In this document: in pieces, positions 26,034-34,172 of the stretch
How the letters are laid out: every line of letters starts with the position of its first letter
How positions within the stretch are numbered: the stretch's first letter is position 1
From: Bacillota bacterium
Lineage (GTDB): Bacteria; Bacillota; Clostridia; Christensenellales; SZUA-584
Assembly: GCA_023397655.1 (NCBI GenBank)
Contig: JAEWTW010000018.1
Coordinates: forward strand, 1 to 55,569
Direction: 5' to 3'
Length of the DNA: 55,569 bases
Notes under the pieces: generated by a model
What the model saw: only the letters and a program-made list of their open reading frames with translations
Told to the model about the DNA's origin: nothing
Database searches by the model: none
Program-made: the position numbers and the translations under genes

Positions 26034-26529
26034 GCGCTTTGTTTCCTTCGATGATAATACCGTAAGGTTTTTTGAGCAGATAAGCGGTCGCCACAGCCAG
26101 CGCCACATTGGCCGCGGACGCGAGCAGCAGCGGCAGGAACATGGCCAGCGCGACGGGCAAACCAAACCCCGGCCACACGATGAGTATGGCGGGCGCAACC
26201 ACCGCGTTTAAGACCAGCGCCACGATGCCGCCCAGCCACACCGGCCAGCTGCTTCTTTTCACCAGCGCACCGGTGAGCAGGCAGATGAGACCCATCTCTG
26301 CAGCGATCACGAGGTGCAGCGGCAGCGTCAGCGGAAAACCGGATAAGAAGGCGGTAAACAGGTGTCCGACCACCCCGGCTACTGCGCCCGGCAGGCCACC
26401 CATCAGCATGGCGCACAGAAACGCCGGAGCTGAATCGAATGCGATGGAGCCCGTGATCTTGAGGTTGGCGCCCGCGTAGCAAAGGGCGCAGAACAGCGCG
26501 ACCAATATGATCTTTTTGAGATTCTTCAC
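26020..26529 (-). CDS. cblT: ECF transporter substrate-binding membrane protein CblT
   Basis: A 169-aa integral membrane protein of the ECF S-component type with about five helices: 'MKNLKKIILVALFCALCYAGANL', the conserved Gly-rich 'MGGLPGAVAGVVGHL', and a hydrophobic C-terminus. Placed right after a cobalamin riboswitch and overlapping a PurM-like kinase gene, it fits CblT, the predicted importer of alpha-ribazole or a related B12 base. GTG start at 26529 with GGGAGG 9 bases before it. The ECF ATPases and EcfT would be encoded elsewhere. Confidence 0.78.
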   Translation of the reverse strand: MKNLKKIILVALFCALCYAGANLKITGSIAFDSAPAFLCAMLMGGLPGAVAGVVGHLFTAFLSGFPLTLPLHLVIAAEMGLICLLTGALVKRSSWPVWLGGIVALVLNAVVAPAILIVWPGFGLPVALAMFLPLLLASAANVALAVATAYLLKKPYGIIIEGNKAHAAA

Positions 26530-26556
26530 GACATTAATCCTCCCTTAAATGAATAT

Positions 26557-26604
26557 AAAAAAGCCTGCAAATAGCGCCCCGCAAAAAGGGCAGTATCTGC
26601 AGAC
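26557..26604 (-). terminator. Riboswitch expression-platform terminator
   Basis: On the minus strand GTCTGCAGATACTGCCC (26604-26588) pairs with GGGGCGCTATTTGCAGGC (26580-26563), with a few mismatches and wobble pairs, followed by TTTTTT (26562-26557) just before cblT. This gives the 'off' state when B12 is bound. Confidence 0.7.
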
Positions 26605-26631
26605 TTTACCGTCGCCTGAGCTGTTATGGGG

Positions 26632-26790
26632 GGAAGGCAGGTCTTCCGGCTTGCGGGTCAACACGGTCTCGTCCGCCTTCCCGGGTTGCCCCAGTGGCTT
26701 TTGGACGCCGCTCTACGCCTACGGCGATGGGTTCGCCGGGGATTCTCACCCCGTTCCCTATTCTCCCGCCGCATGGCGGGCACCTTCCGT
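26632..26790 (-). promoter_or_regulatory. Cobalamin (B12) riboswitch
   Basis: Read on the minus strand it has the conserved B12 box elements in order: GGGAA...GGTGAGAATCCCC, AAAGCCACTGG, CCGGGAAGGCGG, and near the end GACCCGCAAGCCGGAAGACC followed by TGCC. This is a standard class-I type cobalamin aptamer. It controls cblT-cblS through the downstream terminator. Confidence 0.93.
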
Positions 26791-26935
26791 TTGTGTTTCT
26801 ATTGTAGGGGATTTGGTGTGCGCCGTCAACGGTTTTTGTTGCAGGTGCTTTTTTGTGCAGGTATTTTAAAGAACAGCAGCGTGTTATATAATGTATAGGT
26901 AAGTAATATATGGACCTCATGTAAGGAGGATCAAC

Positions 26936-28150
26936 TTGAAGCGAATTCTTATGACATTGGTTGCAATGGCAATGCTTTTATCGCTATGTTCCTGCAATAA
27001 TGAGTTTACGTTCAGGGAAAGCCGTTTCGGGGACTCTATGCAGCAGGTCATACAAGCCGAAGGGGACGAAGGGGAAGCTGATGCGTCGCACGATGATGAT
27101 CAATCCTTACATTACGAAAGAGAGGTCTATGGTGGCTATAAGGGCTATTTAGATTACTATTTCAAGGATGATGAACTCAGCCTTATCATATGTTCAATAT
27201 ATGAAGACAAAGAATACGTAGAAGATGTTTATAAAAAGCTCTATAAAGACATATCAAAAGGATATGGAAGGCCGGCGAAGGAAGAGGCTTTGGAATATAA
27301 GTGGTATCAGGCTCTTTGGAAAAATGATAGATATGGTATTTTCTTACTTGTCTTTGACCGCCATGTGCTGATAATAAACAGTTCAAATCCCGATAAAGCC
27401 CAAGGGTTTTATAATACATTCAATTATACTGATTTGTATGCCGATACCGTAAGCAACCCGGAAACCAGCAGATACGTAGACGGGCCCGATTTTTATAACG
27501 ACCCGTACGAGATAGAGAGCTTCATTCCTGTACCAAAGGAAGGTTATGAGTATACCGTCAGGGACTCAATAAATGAAGAAGAACTATCTGTTTTAAAGAA
27601 TAGACCTACAATGCAGCAGCTTATCACTGTTTTCGGCTACCCGCCGATGGCTGAGATTTTCCAAGATCGAGTAATCCAAAATGATGAAACTAAGTATATG
27701 AAAGCTTATCGTTTATTTTACTTTGTCGATGACAAGAAGCTTGGAGTTGTTTACGATGAGGACTGCAATCTGATAAAAGTCAGTTATGATAAGAGTTTAG
27801 CGGCGATACCGGACAAAAACAATGAGAATTTTGAAAAGCCCATAGGCATTGTCAGGAACGACATCACAAGGGACGAACTGGCGTTTATTGACGAGGAAAC
27901 CACCCCGGAAGAATTGCAGAGCATTCTGGGAGCGCCGCACAGGGAGTGCTATAATGCGCAGTATTTCAGAAGAGCAGGGATTGATAATATCAGGTTTTTG
28001 ATGTCACGGCATTTCATGTATCCACTACAAGACGGCGGCGTTTTGGATGTCCGCTATTCAAGAGGGAACAGCGGTGTTCTCCAGGTTCGCTTTGCCGACA
28101 TATACGAAGTCAACGGAGAAGCAAGAGAATTGGTTGAATACGAATTTTGA
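26936..28150 (+). CDS. Lipoprotein, unknown family (copy 1)
   Basis: A 404-aa lipoprotein: signal peptide with lipobox 'LCSC', then a globular region rich in acidic and aromatic residues. It carries two similar-looking ends, 'PTMQQLITVFGYPP' and 'TTPEELQSILGAPHREC', each of the form seen in SmpA/BamE-like or copper-amine-oxidase-like small repeats, which may indicate an internal duplicated beta-alpha unit. TTG start with AAGGAGGA 6 bases upstream. The paralogue at 28406 lies 255 bases downstream. Function unknown. Confidence 0.8.
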   Translation: MKRILMTLVAMAMLLSLCSCNNEFTFRESRFGDSMQQVIQAEGDEGEADASHDDDQSLHYEREVYGGYKGYLDYYFKDDELSLIICSIYEDKEYVEDVYKKLYKDISKGYGRPAKEEALEYKWYQALWKNDRYGIFLLVFDRHVLIINSSNPDKAQGFYNTFNYTDLYADTVSNPETSRYVDGPDFYNDPYEIESFIPVPKEGYEYTVRDSINEEELSVLKNRPTMQQLITVFGYPPMAEIFQDRVIQNDETKYMKAYRLFYFVDDKKLGVVYDEDCNLIKVSYDKSLAAIPDKNNENFEKPIGIVRNDITRDELAFIDEETTPEELQSILGAPHRECYNAQYFRRAGIDNIRFLMSRHFMYPLQDGGVLDVRYSRGNSGVLQVRFADIYEVNGEARELVEYEF

Positions 28151-28356
28151 GCAGGGTTGCTTATGGCTGCGGACCCCGGTTTTATTATCTGCACTCTGCA
28201 AATCATCAGGTTGCATTATTCCGCTTCAAACACCATGCAATAGAAGTTGTCGCCGATCGCGCCGCGCGAATACGCTAGGAGAATTGTGTGCGCCGTCAAC
28301 AATTTTGTGGGCAACTGCTATTTTGTATAGGTATTTTAAAGAACAGCAGCGTGTTA

Positions 28357-28362
28357 TATAAT
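28357..28362 (+). promoter_or_regulatory. -10 element, duplicated promoter
   Basis: TATAAT within GTGTTATATAATG, identical to the element at 26887-26892 before copy 1; the preceding 27 bases are the same in both copies. The -35 region (TTTTAA) is weak. Confidence 0.5.
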
Positions 28363-28405
28363 GTTATGGTAAGTAATATATGGGGATGATGTAAGGAGGT
28401 TCACT

Positions 28406-29611
28406 TTGAAGCGGTTTTTTTTGATGGCGATCGCACTAATAACGCTGTTGCTGCTGTGTTCCTGCGACAGTGAGTTTTCGTTCAGGGGCAGCCGTTTCGG
28501 TGACTCTATGCAGCAGGTCATACAAGCCGAAGGGAACGAAGGGGAAGCCGATATGACGGGCGATTATCAATCGCTGCGATATGAAAGAGAAATTACTTCC
28601 GGGGATAAGGCAAGTTTAGTTTACTATTTCAAGGATGATAAGCTGACCCATATCACTTTCTTTATACACAAAGAAAATGATGCTGAAGCTAACTACAGCG
28701 ATATGAAAAAGCTGTTCGAAGAGTATGGAGAGCCGGCGAAGGAAGAGGCTTTGGAATATGCGTGGTATCAGGCTCTGTGGAAAGATGAGGGTTACGGTAT
28801 ATTCCTGTTTACCAAAGGCAGCGACATATTGGCTATATGCTGTTCAGACTCCGCCAAGGTTGAGGTGTTTTCCCAAACAATGCGTTTTACATATTTATTT
28901 GACGATTCCGCAAGCATTTCCGATATTGGCACACAGGTAATCGGGCCTGATTTTTATAACGATCCGTATGAAATAGAGAGCTTTATCCCTGTACCCAAAG
29001 TAGGTTATGATTATACCGTCAGGAACTCAATAAACGAAGACGATCTGGCTGTGCTAAACGGCAAGCCGACAATGCAGCAGCTTATCGCCGCATTCGGCTA
29101 CCCGCCGATGGCGGAGATATACGAGGACGTCTTCATCCAAAACGATCAAATAGAACATAAAAAAGTGTACCGTTTATATTATTATGTCGAGGGCAAGAGG
29201 CTTACCGTTGCATATGACGAGGGCTGCAATCTGTTAGAAGTCAGCTATGATAAAAAAATATCGGCCATACAAGGAACAAACAATGCGGATGCTGAACAGC
29301 CCATAGGCATCGTCAGGAACGACATCACAAGGGATGAACTATCGTTCATTGACGGGGAAACCACCCCGGAAGAATTGCAGAGCATTCTGGGCGCGCCGCA
29401 CAGGGAGTGCTATAACGCGCAGCTGTTTAAAAGGGTAGGGGTTGATTATATCAGGTTTCTGATGTCCTGGCATTTTCTGTATCCATTAAAGGACGGCGGC
29501 GTTTTGGATGTCCGCTATTCAAGAGGGAACAGCGGTGTTCTCCAGGTTCGCTTTGCCGACATATACGAAGTCAACGGAGAAGCAACAGAATTGGTTGAAT
29601 ACGAATTTTGA
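28406..29611 (+). CDS. Lipoprotein, unknown family (copy 2)
   Basis: A 401-aa paralogue of the preceding gene, with TTG start, AAGGAGG site and lipobox 'LCSC'. The first 45 and the last 110 residues are nearly identical to copy 1 ('GNSGVLQVRFADIYEVNGEA' shared exactly), while the segment about 60-190 has diverged strongly. The pattern suggests a tandem duplication followed by divergence of the middle domain or by gene conversion of the ends. Confidence 0.8.
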   Translation: MKRFFLMAIALITLLLLCSCDSEFSFRGSRFGDSMQQVIQAEGNEGEADMTGDYQSLRYEREITSGDKASLVYYFKDDKLTHITFFIHKENDAEANYSDMKKLFEEYGEPAKEEALEYAWYQALWKDEGYGIFLFTKGSDILAICCSDSAKVEVFSQTMRFTYLFDDSASISDIGTQVIGPDFYNDPYEIESFIPVPKVGYDYTVRNSINEDDLAVLNGKPTMQQLIAAFGYPPMAEIYEDVFIQNDQIEHKKVYRLYYYVEGKRLTVAYDEGCNLLEVSYDKKISAIQGTNNADAEQPIGIVRNDITRDELSFIDGETTPEELQSILGAPHRECYNAQLFKRVGVDYIRFLMSWHFLYPLKDGGVLDVRYSRGNSGVLQVRFADIYEVNGEATELVEYEF

Positions 29612-29680
29612 GCATGGGTTGCTTATGGCTGCGGTAAACCCCGGTTTTATTATCTGCATTCTGCAAATCATCAGGTTGCA

Positions 29681-30235
29681 TTATTGCGCCTCGAACACCA
29701 TGCAGTAGAAGTTGCCGCCGAGGTCGAACGCGTCCTGCGCGGCAAATCCAGCGTCCGCGAAAACAGCGCCCACATCCTCCTTTGACAGCCGCCGTGCGAC
29801 GGGCGGTCCCATCGGTGTTTCGCGTGCGTGGAACTCGACGACTGCCATGCGCCCGCCGGGCTTGAGCAGCCGCTTCGCTTCGCGAAGGAAAGCGGGCTTG
29901 TCTGAGATACCATGCAGCACGGTGACCGCCAGGGCGATGTCTATGGTGCCGTCAGCCACGTCATAGCTTCTGCCGTCCGACAGCACCGGAACAACATTCG
30001 GCAAACCCGCCGCGCACGCTTTTTCGATGATGATGTCCAGCATGTCCGCACGCAGCTCGATGGCGTATACCGTGCCGTGGGTGAGCTGTGCTGCCGGTAT
30101 GGCGAATATGCCGCTGCCAGCGCCGATGTCACACAGCGCATCGCCGTCCTTGAGGCCAATGCGCTGCAGTGTATCCGGCGGGTTCAGCTCCGCGAGGCGG
30201 GCGGGGGTTTCCAGTTTTGCTTGCATTTCATGCAT
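29681..30235 (-). CDS. Class I SAM-dependent methyltransferase
   Basis: A 184-aa soluble enzyme of the UbiE/Methyltransf_11 type. Motif I 'LCDIGAGSGIFAIPAA' binds SAM, acidic 'YAIELRADML' follows, 'IDIALAVTVLHGI' is motif IV, and 'RLLKPGGRMAVVEF' is motif VI. The ATG at 30235 has AAAGGA 10 bases upstream. It lies 35 bases after the VOC protein gene in the same direction, probably one operon. Substrate unknown. A decayed copy of its last codons lies near 28200-28250 in the tandem duplication. Confidence 0.85.
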   Translation of the reverse strand: MHEMQAKLETPARLAELNPPDTLQRIGLKDGDALCDIGAGSGIFAIPAAQLTHGTVYAIELRADMLDIIIEKACAAGLPNVVPVLSDGRSYDVADGTIDIALAVTVLHGISDKPAFLREAKRLLKPGGRMAVVEFHARETPMGPPVARRLSKEDVGAVFADAGFAAQDAFDLGGNFYCMVFEAQ

Positions 30236-30270
30236 GGGCGAAAAATCCTTTCAGTGGTTGGCTGTGGCTG

Positions 30271-31152
30271 TCACTCACCCCGGAAAGCCCGTTCCAGTGC
30301 GGCGACGTCCAGCTTCTTCATTGGCAGGAAGGCAGCGGTCACGCGGCGCATAGCTGCTGGCGAGCCGCTTTTGTACATCTCGTCCATGCTGGCGAGGGAG
30401 ATCTGCCACGACACGCCGTATTTGTCTTTGATCCAGCCGCACTGCTCCGCTTCGGGTACGGCGGACAGCGCGTCCCACAGCCTGTCAATTTCGGCCTGAT
30501 CCGCGCAGTTCACCAACAGTGAGAACGCCTCGTTAAAGGTATCTTCTCCGCCGGAGTGGTGATCCATCGCGGAGAAATGCACACCCTCCAGATGGAACGC
30601 CGCATAATTGACACTGGCTTTGTCTGTTGCGGCTTCGCCGGGCGCGTAATGACTGACGAAGTCTACGCCGGAGTCGCCGAACACCTGCACGTAGAAGTTA
30701 ATGGCTTCCTCGGCCTTGCCGCACACGCCGTTTGAAAACAGCAGGTTGGGCGTGATTTTCTGCCGGGTGGGGCCTTGCGTCAGTAACAGCTGCCAGGTCA
30801 GGCCAAAGCGGTCCTGCACCCAAGCGTAACGCGGGCTGAACGGATATTCGTCCAGCGGCATCATCACCGCGCCGCCTTCACTGAGCGCATGGTAAAGCTT
30901 GTCCACCTCGTCCGCAGAGCTGCACTCCACCATCAGCGAAATGGATGGGTTGTGCTTGAAGTATGGTCCCGCGCTGATGGCATAGAATTGTTGCCCCGCC
31001 AGCTCAAAGCTGAGAAACTCCGCGTCGCCCGAGGGGGTGTCCTCGACGATGGCGCTGTACACCAGACGCGACCCGTCGAACAGACTGATATAGAACTCCG
31101 CGGCTTCCCGCGCGTTGTCGTCGTACCAGAGGTGGGGAACGATTTTCGTCAT
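30271..31152 (-). CDS. Two-domain VOC family protein (PhnB-like)
   Basis: A 293-aa protein made of two tandem vicinal-oxygen-chelate (glyoxalase/PhnB, 3-dmu-9_3-mt type) domains, about residues 1-130 and 138-265. Each has the family start ('ITP.L.....AEEA..FY...F' type: 'PHLWYDDNAREAAEFYISLF' and 'PNLLFSNGVCGKAEEAINFY') and a 'YAWVQDRFGLTWQLL' / 'CGWIKDKYGVSWQIS' end. Relatives bind small molecules or methylate demethylmenaquinone-like substrates; the exact role is unclear. Start ATG follows AAGGAG. First gene of a two-gene operon with the methyltransferase. Confidence 0.85.
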   Translation of the reverse strand: MTKIVPHLWYDDNAREAAEFYISLFDGSRLVYSAIVEDTPSGDAEFLSFELAGQQFYAISAGPYFKHNPSISLMVECSSADEVDKLYHALSEGGAVMMPLDEYPFSPRYAWVQDRFGLTWQLLLTQGPTRQKITPNLLFSNGVCGKAEEAINFYVQVFGDSGVDFVSHYAPGEAATDKASVNYAAFHLEGVHFSAMDHHSGGEDTFNEAFSLLVNCADQAEIDRLWDALSAVPEAEQCGWIKDKYGVSWQISLASMDEMYKSGSPAAMRRVTAAFLPMKKLDVAALERAFRGE

Positions 31153-31525
31153 AGCAGTCTCCTTAAAGCTTAAATTTATGGTTGATGGGAGTATCCCGTT
31201 TCGGGGGATGATTTATACACTTTTTAGATGCTTCATTCTACCAGAATGGGGCAGGATAATCAAGACTAATGCAAATAATTATGGTTAGTGCTTGTAGTGT
31301 TACGAGAAACTTTGTTATACTCGGTTAGGCGACGTAACAACGTTAAGGCGTGTTATGCTTTTCGTATAGCCACCAAACACTACCGGTGAGGAAATGTTTA
31401 ACTTTATGGATTTTAACTTGGAAGAATAGACGTATGGGCGACTTTCCGCCCCAATAGACGCTTCAATTAGGCGCCGTATCAAATCCACATCTTCCCACAA
31501 GCCTTATGTTGCGGGAGTAACATTC
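31153..31525. other. Intergenic region, start of an AT-rich segment
   Basis: Bases 31260-31525 are AT-rich like the following gene. A 61-codon minus-strand frame (31315-31500, TTG start, weak site) follows the helicase gene's stop and could be a truncated partner, but nothing in it is recognisable. No terminator is evident. Confidence 0.35.
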
Positions 31526-33484
31526 CTAGATGGTTTCAATTCCTATATTATATAAATAAGCATAAGTTTGATCATAGAATATCTTCTGTCTCGTGGTATC
31601 TTCATCATTTCCTTCGGGGATAAATATAATAAAGCCTTGACGTGCTCGTGTGAGCAAAACACGATAAGCATTTTTTAGATACATTTGATCTTCTTCTTTA
31701 TTGATCCTATTCCATCTAGTACCAGTAAATCTGTAGTATGCAAATGCACCATTTTCTATTCGATAATCTGCATCCCATGAAACGATTGTCCAATCAAGTT
31801 CAAGCCCTTGTATATCGAACTCGGTAGCCGTATCTTCAAGATAATATGATGAACGTACATCATTTGAGCCGTTAAGAAACCAGTTTTCAGCATTAATTGA
31901 GCTCTGTACCCATATACCATAAGTTCGTAAGCGCTTAGCACCTGAGCTTGCCGTTAATCCATAACGTTCGGTTCCTCGTGCTTTTGAACGAACCCATTTT
32001 CGGGCAGTATTAAGGTCTCTTGTCATGACTATTGGATATTTGGATTTTAATTCAAAATAGAGATTTTGTGCAGTGTTAACATCTATATCCAGTAAAGACT
32101 TTATAAAAGCGGACACACGTTCACTCCGGAAAGATCTGAGTGAAACTGCTAAGTGCAATTCATCAACAATGTTCCCTTTTAATCCACGGAGCATTTTCTT
32201 CACTGATGTACCACGAGTGTATTCCGTATCTGTAATTTGTCGTGAGACAAAGACGTTCCAATATGAAAAATGATTACGCAAGGCATCAAACCATGCGGGT
32301 AAACCTGCTTCACCAGTATTTATCTCTTGCCCTCCACCAATAAGACAGACAATAACAGCCCAATCGTTGTGTCGGTCCATGACGCTGATAAGAAACTCAG
32401 GCTCAGATTTATTCCAATCATGATTTCCTCGTTCAGCCATGAATTTTGCAGTTTTATCTTCAGTCCATGCTCGTTGTGCCTCATCAAATATTGCTACTTT
32501 TTCGATTGGGGCTTTAGTTGATTTTATAGCATCATCTCTAAAATGGTGAATATTCTGAATGAATGCTTCCACTTTCTGCTTTGACTGCCCCTTTTTTATG
32601 GCACCCTTCAATCTTTTATATTCGTCACGTGCAAGTGCTTCTCTTAATACGAATACGAGCGGCCCATTTCCAGATAAAAACACGGCATGTTCTTCTTCGC
32701 TGAAGCTATGTCGTTCATTCGCAATGTTCAACCCAGCGAGGGTTTTACCTGCACCTGGAACACCGGTAATAAAACAAATTGATTTTTGTTTACTTTTCTT
32801 ACTATGATTTATTATCTTGTTGATTGCTTCAGTAGTTTGACTAAGGTTATAAGCATCTGAATCGCTTCGAGAGATTTCATTTACCTTGTGACCTCGGTAT
32901 AGGGCTTGAGCAGCTTCTATAATTGTGGGGGTTGGCATGTATATAGAATCAAGCCAATCTTCCATTTTTATTAAACTATCATTTAATTGAAGTGATAATT
33001 CCTCTAGAGTCGCTTTTAAGGTATTCTTGTTGCAGTAAAAAGTTTTATAGATACCGTCATCATAAATTTCATACTCATTCTGTTTAGAAGGCGCATTCGT
33101 GCATACTAAGATGGGGACAATCTTTTTATAATGACTTTCCTTATGGAAATACTTCAAGTCAAGAGAATAGTCAACTATCTGTTCAATAGCGTGTTTTGGG
33201 TAATCATGTTCACCAACTTTAAACTCTATTAAATAGATAATTCCTCGACACAATATGACATTGTCTATACGATCTCCTATTCGAGGAATAGTATATTCAA
33301 ATGCAATGCTGCCATCAGGAATATTCTCTAATGCACCCTGCAAAAGGTTAATTTCATAAATCCAAGTATTTCGCTGCTTTTGCTCTAACGCAAAAGAGTT
33401 GTTTCGGACTATTTCACCTAATATTTCATCGGGGGACTGTTTGAGGAATATATCAATACTATTGGAATAATAAGCTCGATTCAT
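31526..33484 (-). CDS. PD-(D/E)XK nuclease-DUF2075 helicase, candidate defence protein
   Basis: A 652-aa fusion. Residues about 40-160 hold a RecB-like nuclease core ('RIDNVILCRGIIYLIEFK': D74, E87, K89). Residues about 215-650 form a DUF2075 SF1 helicase: Walker A 'TGVPGAGKTLAG' (241-248), Walker B 'AIFDEAQRAW' (334-337), 'GGGQEINTGEAG', 'DIQGLELDWTIV', and the SF1 motif VI-like 'NAYRVLLTRARQGFIIFIP'. ATG at 33484 with GAGG upstream is preferred over an 18-codon extension. It is an AT-rich single gene between GC-rich neighbours, with no partner, so likely horizontally acquired. Similar nuclease-helicases are often single-gene phage-resistance factors. Confidence 0.78.
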   Translation of the reverse strand: MNRAYYSNSIDIFLKQSPDEILGEIVRNNSFALEQKQRNTWIYEINLLQGALENIPDGSIAFEYTIPRIGDRIDNVILCRGIIYLIEFKVGEHDYPKHAIEQIVDYSLDLKYFHKESHYKKIVPILVCTNAPSKQNEYEIYDDGIYKTFYCNKNTLKATLEELSLQLNDSLIKMEDWLDSIYMPTPTIIEAAQALYRGHKVNEISRSDSDAYNLSQTTEAINKIINHSKKSKQKSICFITGVPGAGKTLAGLNIANERHSFSEEEHAVFLSGNGPLVFVLREALARDEYKRLKGAIKKGQSKQKVEAFIQNIHHFRDDAIKSTKAPIEKVAIFDEAQRAWTEDKTAKFMAERGNHDWNKSEPEFLISVMDRHNDWAVIVCLIGGGQEINTGEAGLPAWFDALRNHFSYWNVFVSRQITDTEYTRGTSVKKMLRGLKGNIVDELHLAVSLRSFRSERVSAFIKSLLDIDVNTAQNLYFELKSKYPIVMTRDLNTARKWVRSKARGTERYGLTASSGAKRLRTYGIWVQSSINAENWFLNGSNDVRSSYYLEDTATEFDIQGLELDWTIVSWDADYRIENGAFAYYRFTGTRWNRINKEEDQMYLKNAYRVLLTRARQGFIIFIPEGNDEDTTRQKIFYDQTYAYLYNIGIETI

Positions 33485-33576
33485 AATAAACCTCGACCAG
33501 TAACAACTTATTGACATTAAGTTTATATGAATCAACATGTTTTGTCAAAAACACATCAATCTTTGGGCAAACAAAA

Positions 33577-33596
33577 GGAACGGTCAAGACCGTTCC
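33577..33596 (-). terminator. Terminator of the zinc-ribbon gene
   Basis: GGAACGGTC and GACCGTTCC, a 9-bp perfect stem with a 2-base loop (likely 4 in practice), followed on the minus strand by TTTTGTTT. Confidence 0.8.
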
Positions 33597-33631
33597 CTGC
33601 AAGCTGCCCGCGTATAACGCTGTGGCTGATG

Positions 33632-33838
33632 TTAATGGCTGCAGCCGCAGCCGTTGCCGTTGCCGTGGTGGTGCTGCGCGCCGCCGCAGGCGTGGCGAAC
33701 GCCGTTCTCCAGCTTCACCTTGTTCATGCTGCCGCACTGGGGGCAGGCGATCTCATAACCGTGCTTGCCGCCCTCGGTGCACGGGGGTTCCTCCCAAGTC
33801 TTTTTGCAGTCCACACACTCAAATACTCTGTTGTTCAT
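33632..33838 (-). CDS. Small zinc-ribbon protein with His/Cys-rich tail
   Basis: A 68-aa protein. 'FECVDCKKTWE' and 'IACPQCGS' give two CxxC pairs of a rubredoxin-like zinc ribbon; the last 17 residues ('CGGAQHHHGNGNGCGCSH' region) are rich in His and Cys and could bind extra metal. ATG at 33838 with AAGGAGG 9 bases upstream. Recognisable as a widespread small-zinc-ribbon hypothetical; function unknown. The tail recalls the CGCG/HEHG insert of the 261-aa protein at 17.1 kb. Confidence 0.75.
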   Translation of the reverse strand: MNNRVFECVDCKKTWEEPPCTEGGKHGYEIACPQCGSMNKVKLENGVRHACGGAQHHHGNGNGCGCSH

Positions 33839-34172
33839 GGTACAGGCCTCCTTAAATGATCTGGGTCGGCGGGTTAATGCCCCGCCATAATTAGCAGGCA
33901 TAAAAGACATATGCCCAAAACAAGCATACACCTCGACCACGAAAAATGCAAGAGGGCGGCTACAAAAAGAAATGTTCCGGCATTGCAAAAACGCATCGCT
34001 GCAGGGCAAGGTTATAGAGAGACGGGTCTTCTCAGAAATGGCAAGCGTATGCTAAGGCGTCCTATGACGGATGATACCGGGCTTGCGCGCTTCGGAGGGA
34101 AAAGCGAAAGGCGCACCCGTTGATACGCCTTTCGCCGATCTATGTACACATTGCCGGTTTGCCGTTCACCGG
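33839..34172. other. Intergenic region with terminator, no gene
   Basis: The open frame at 33911-34123 on the plus strand has no ribosome binding site and no recognisable product. The segment holds the terminator of the downstream minus-strand lipoprotein gene (34104-34135). Confidence 0.5.
34104..34135 (-). terminator. Terminator of the beta-helix lipoprotein gene
   Basis: GCGAAAGGCG and CGCCTTTCGC arms of 10 bp around a 12-base loop, followed on the minus strand by TTTT. Lies 38 bases past the stop codon. Confidence 0.75.

Larger units (their letters stand above)
26815..29720. repeat. Tandem segmental duplication of about 1.45 kb
   Basis: Unit 1 (about 26815-28250) and unit 2 (about 28285-29720) each start with GTGTGCGCCGTCAAC, then a near-identical promoter region, a TTG-start lipoprotein gene and a shared 3' flank. 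Unit 1 even ends in a broken copy of the last codons of the methyltransferase gene that stands intact after unit 2, so the duplicated unit ran into that gene. Confidence 0.85.

Noticed and set aside
33911..34123. 70-codon plus-strand frame after the zinc-ribbon gene
   Set aside because: No ribosome binding site and no recognisable features; overlaps the terminator of the opposite-strand gene.
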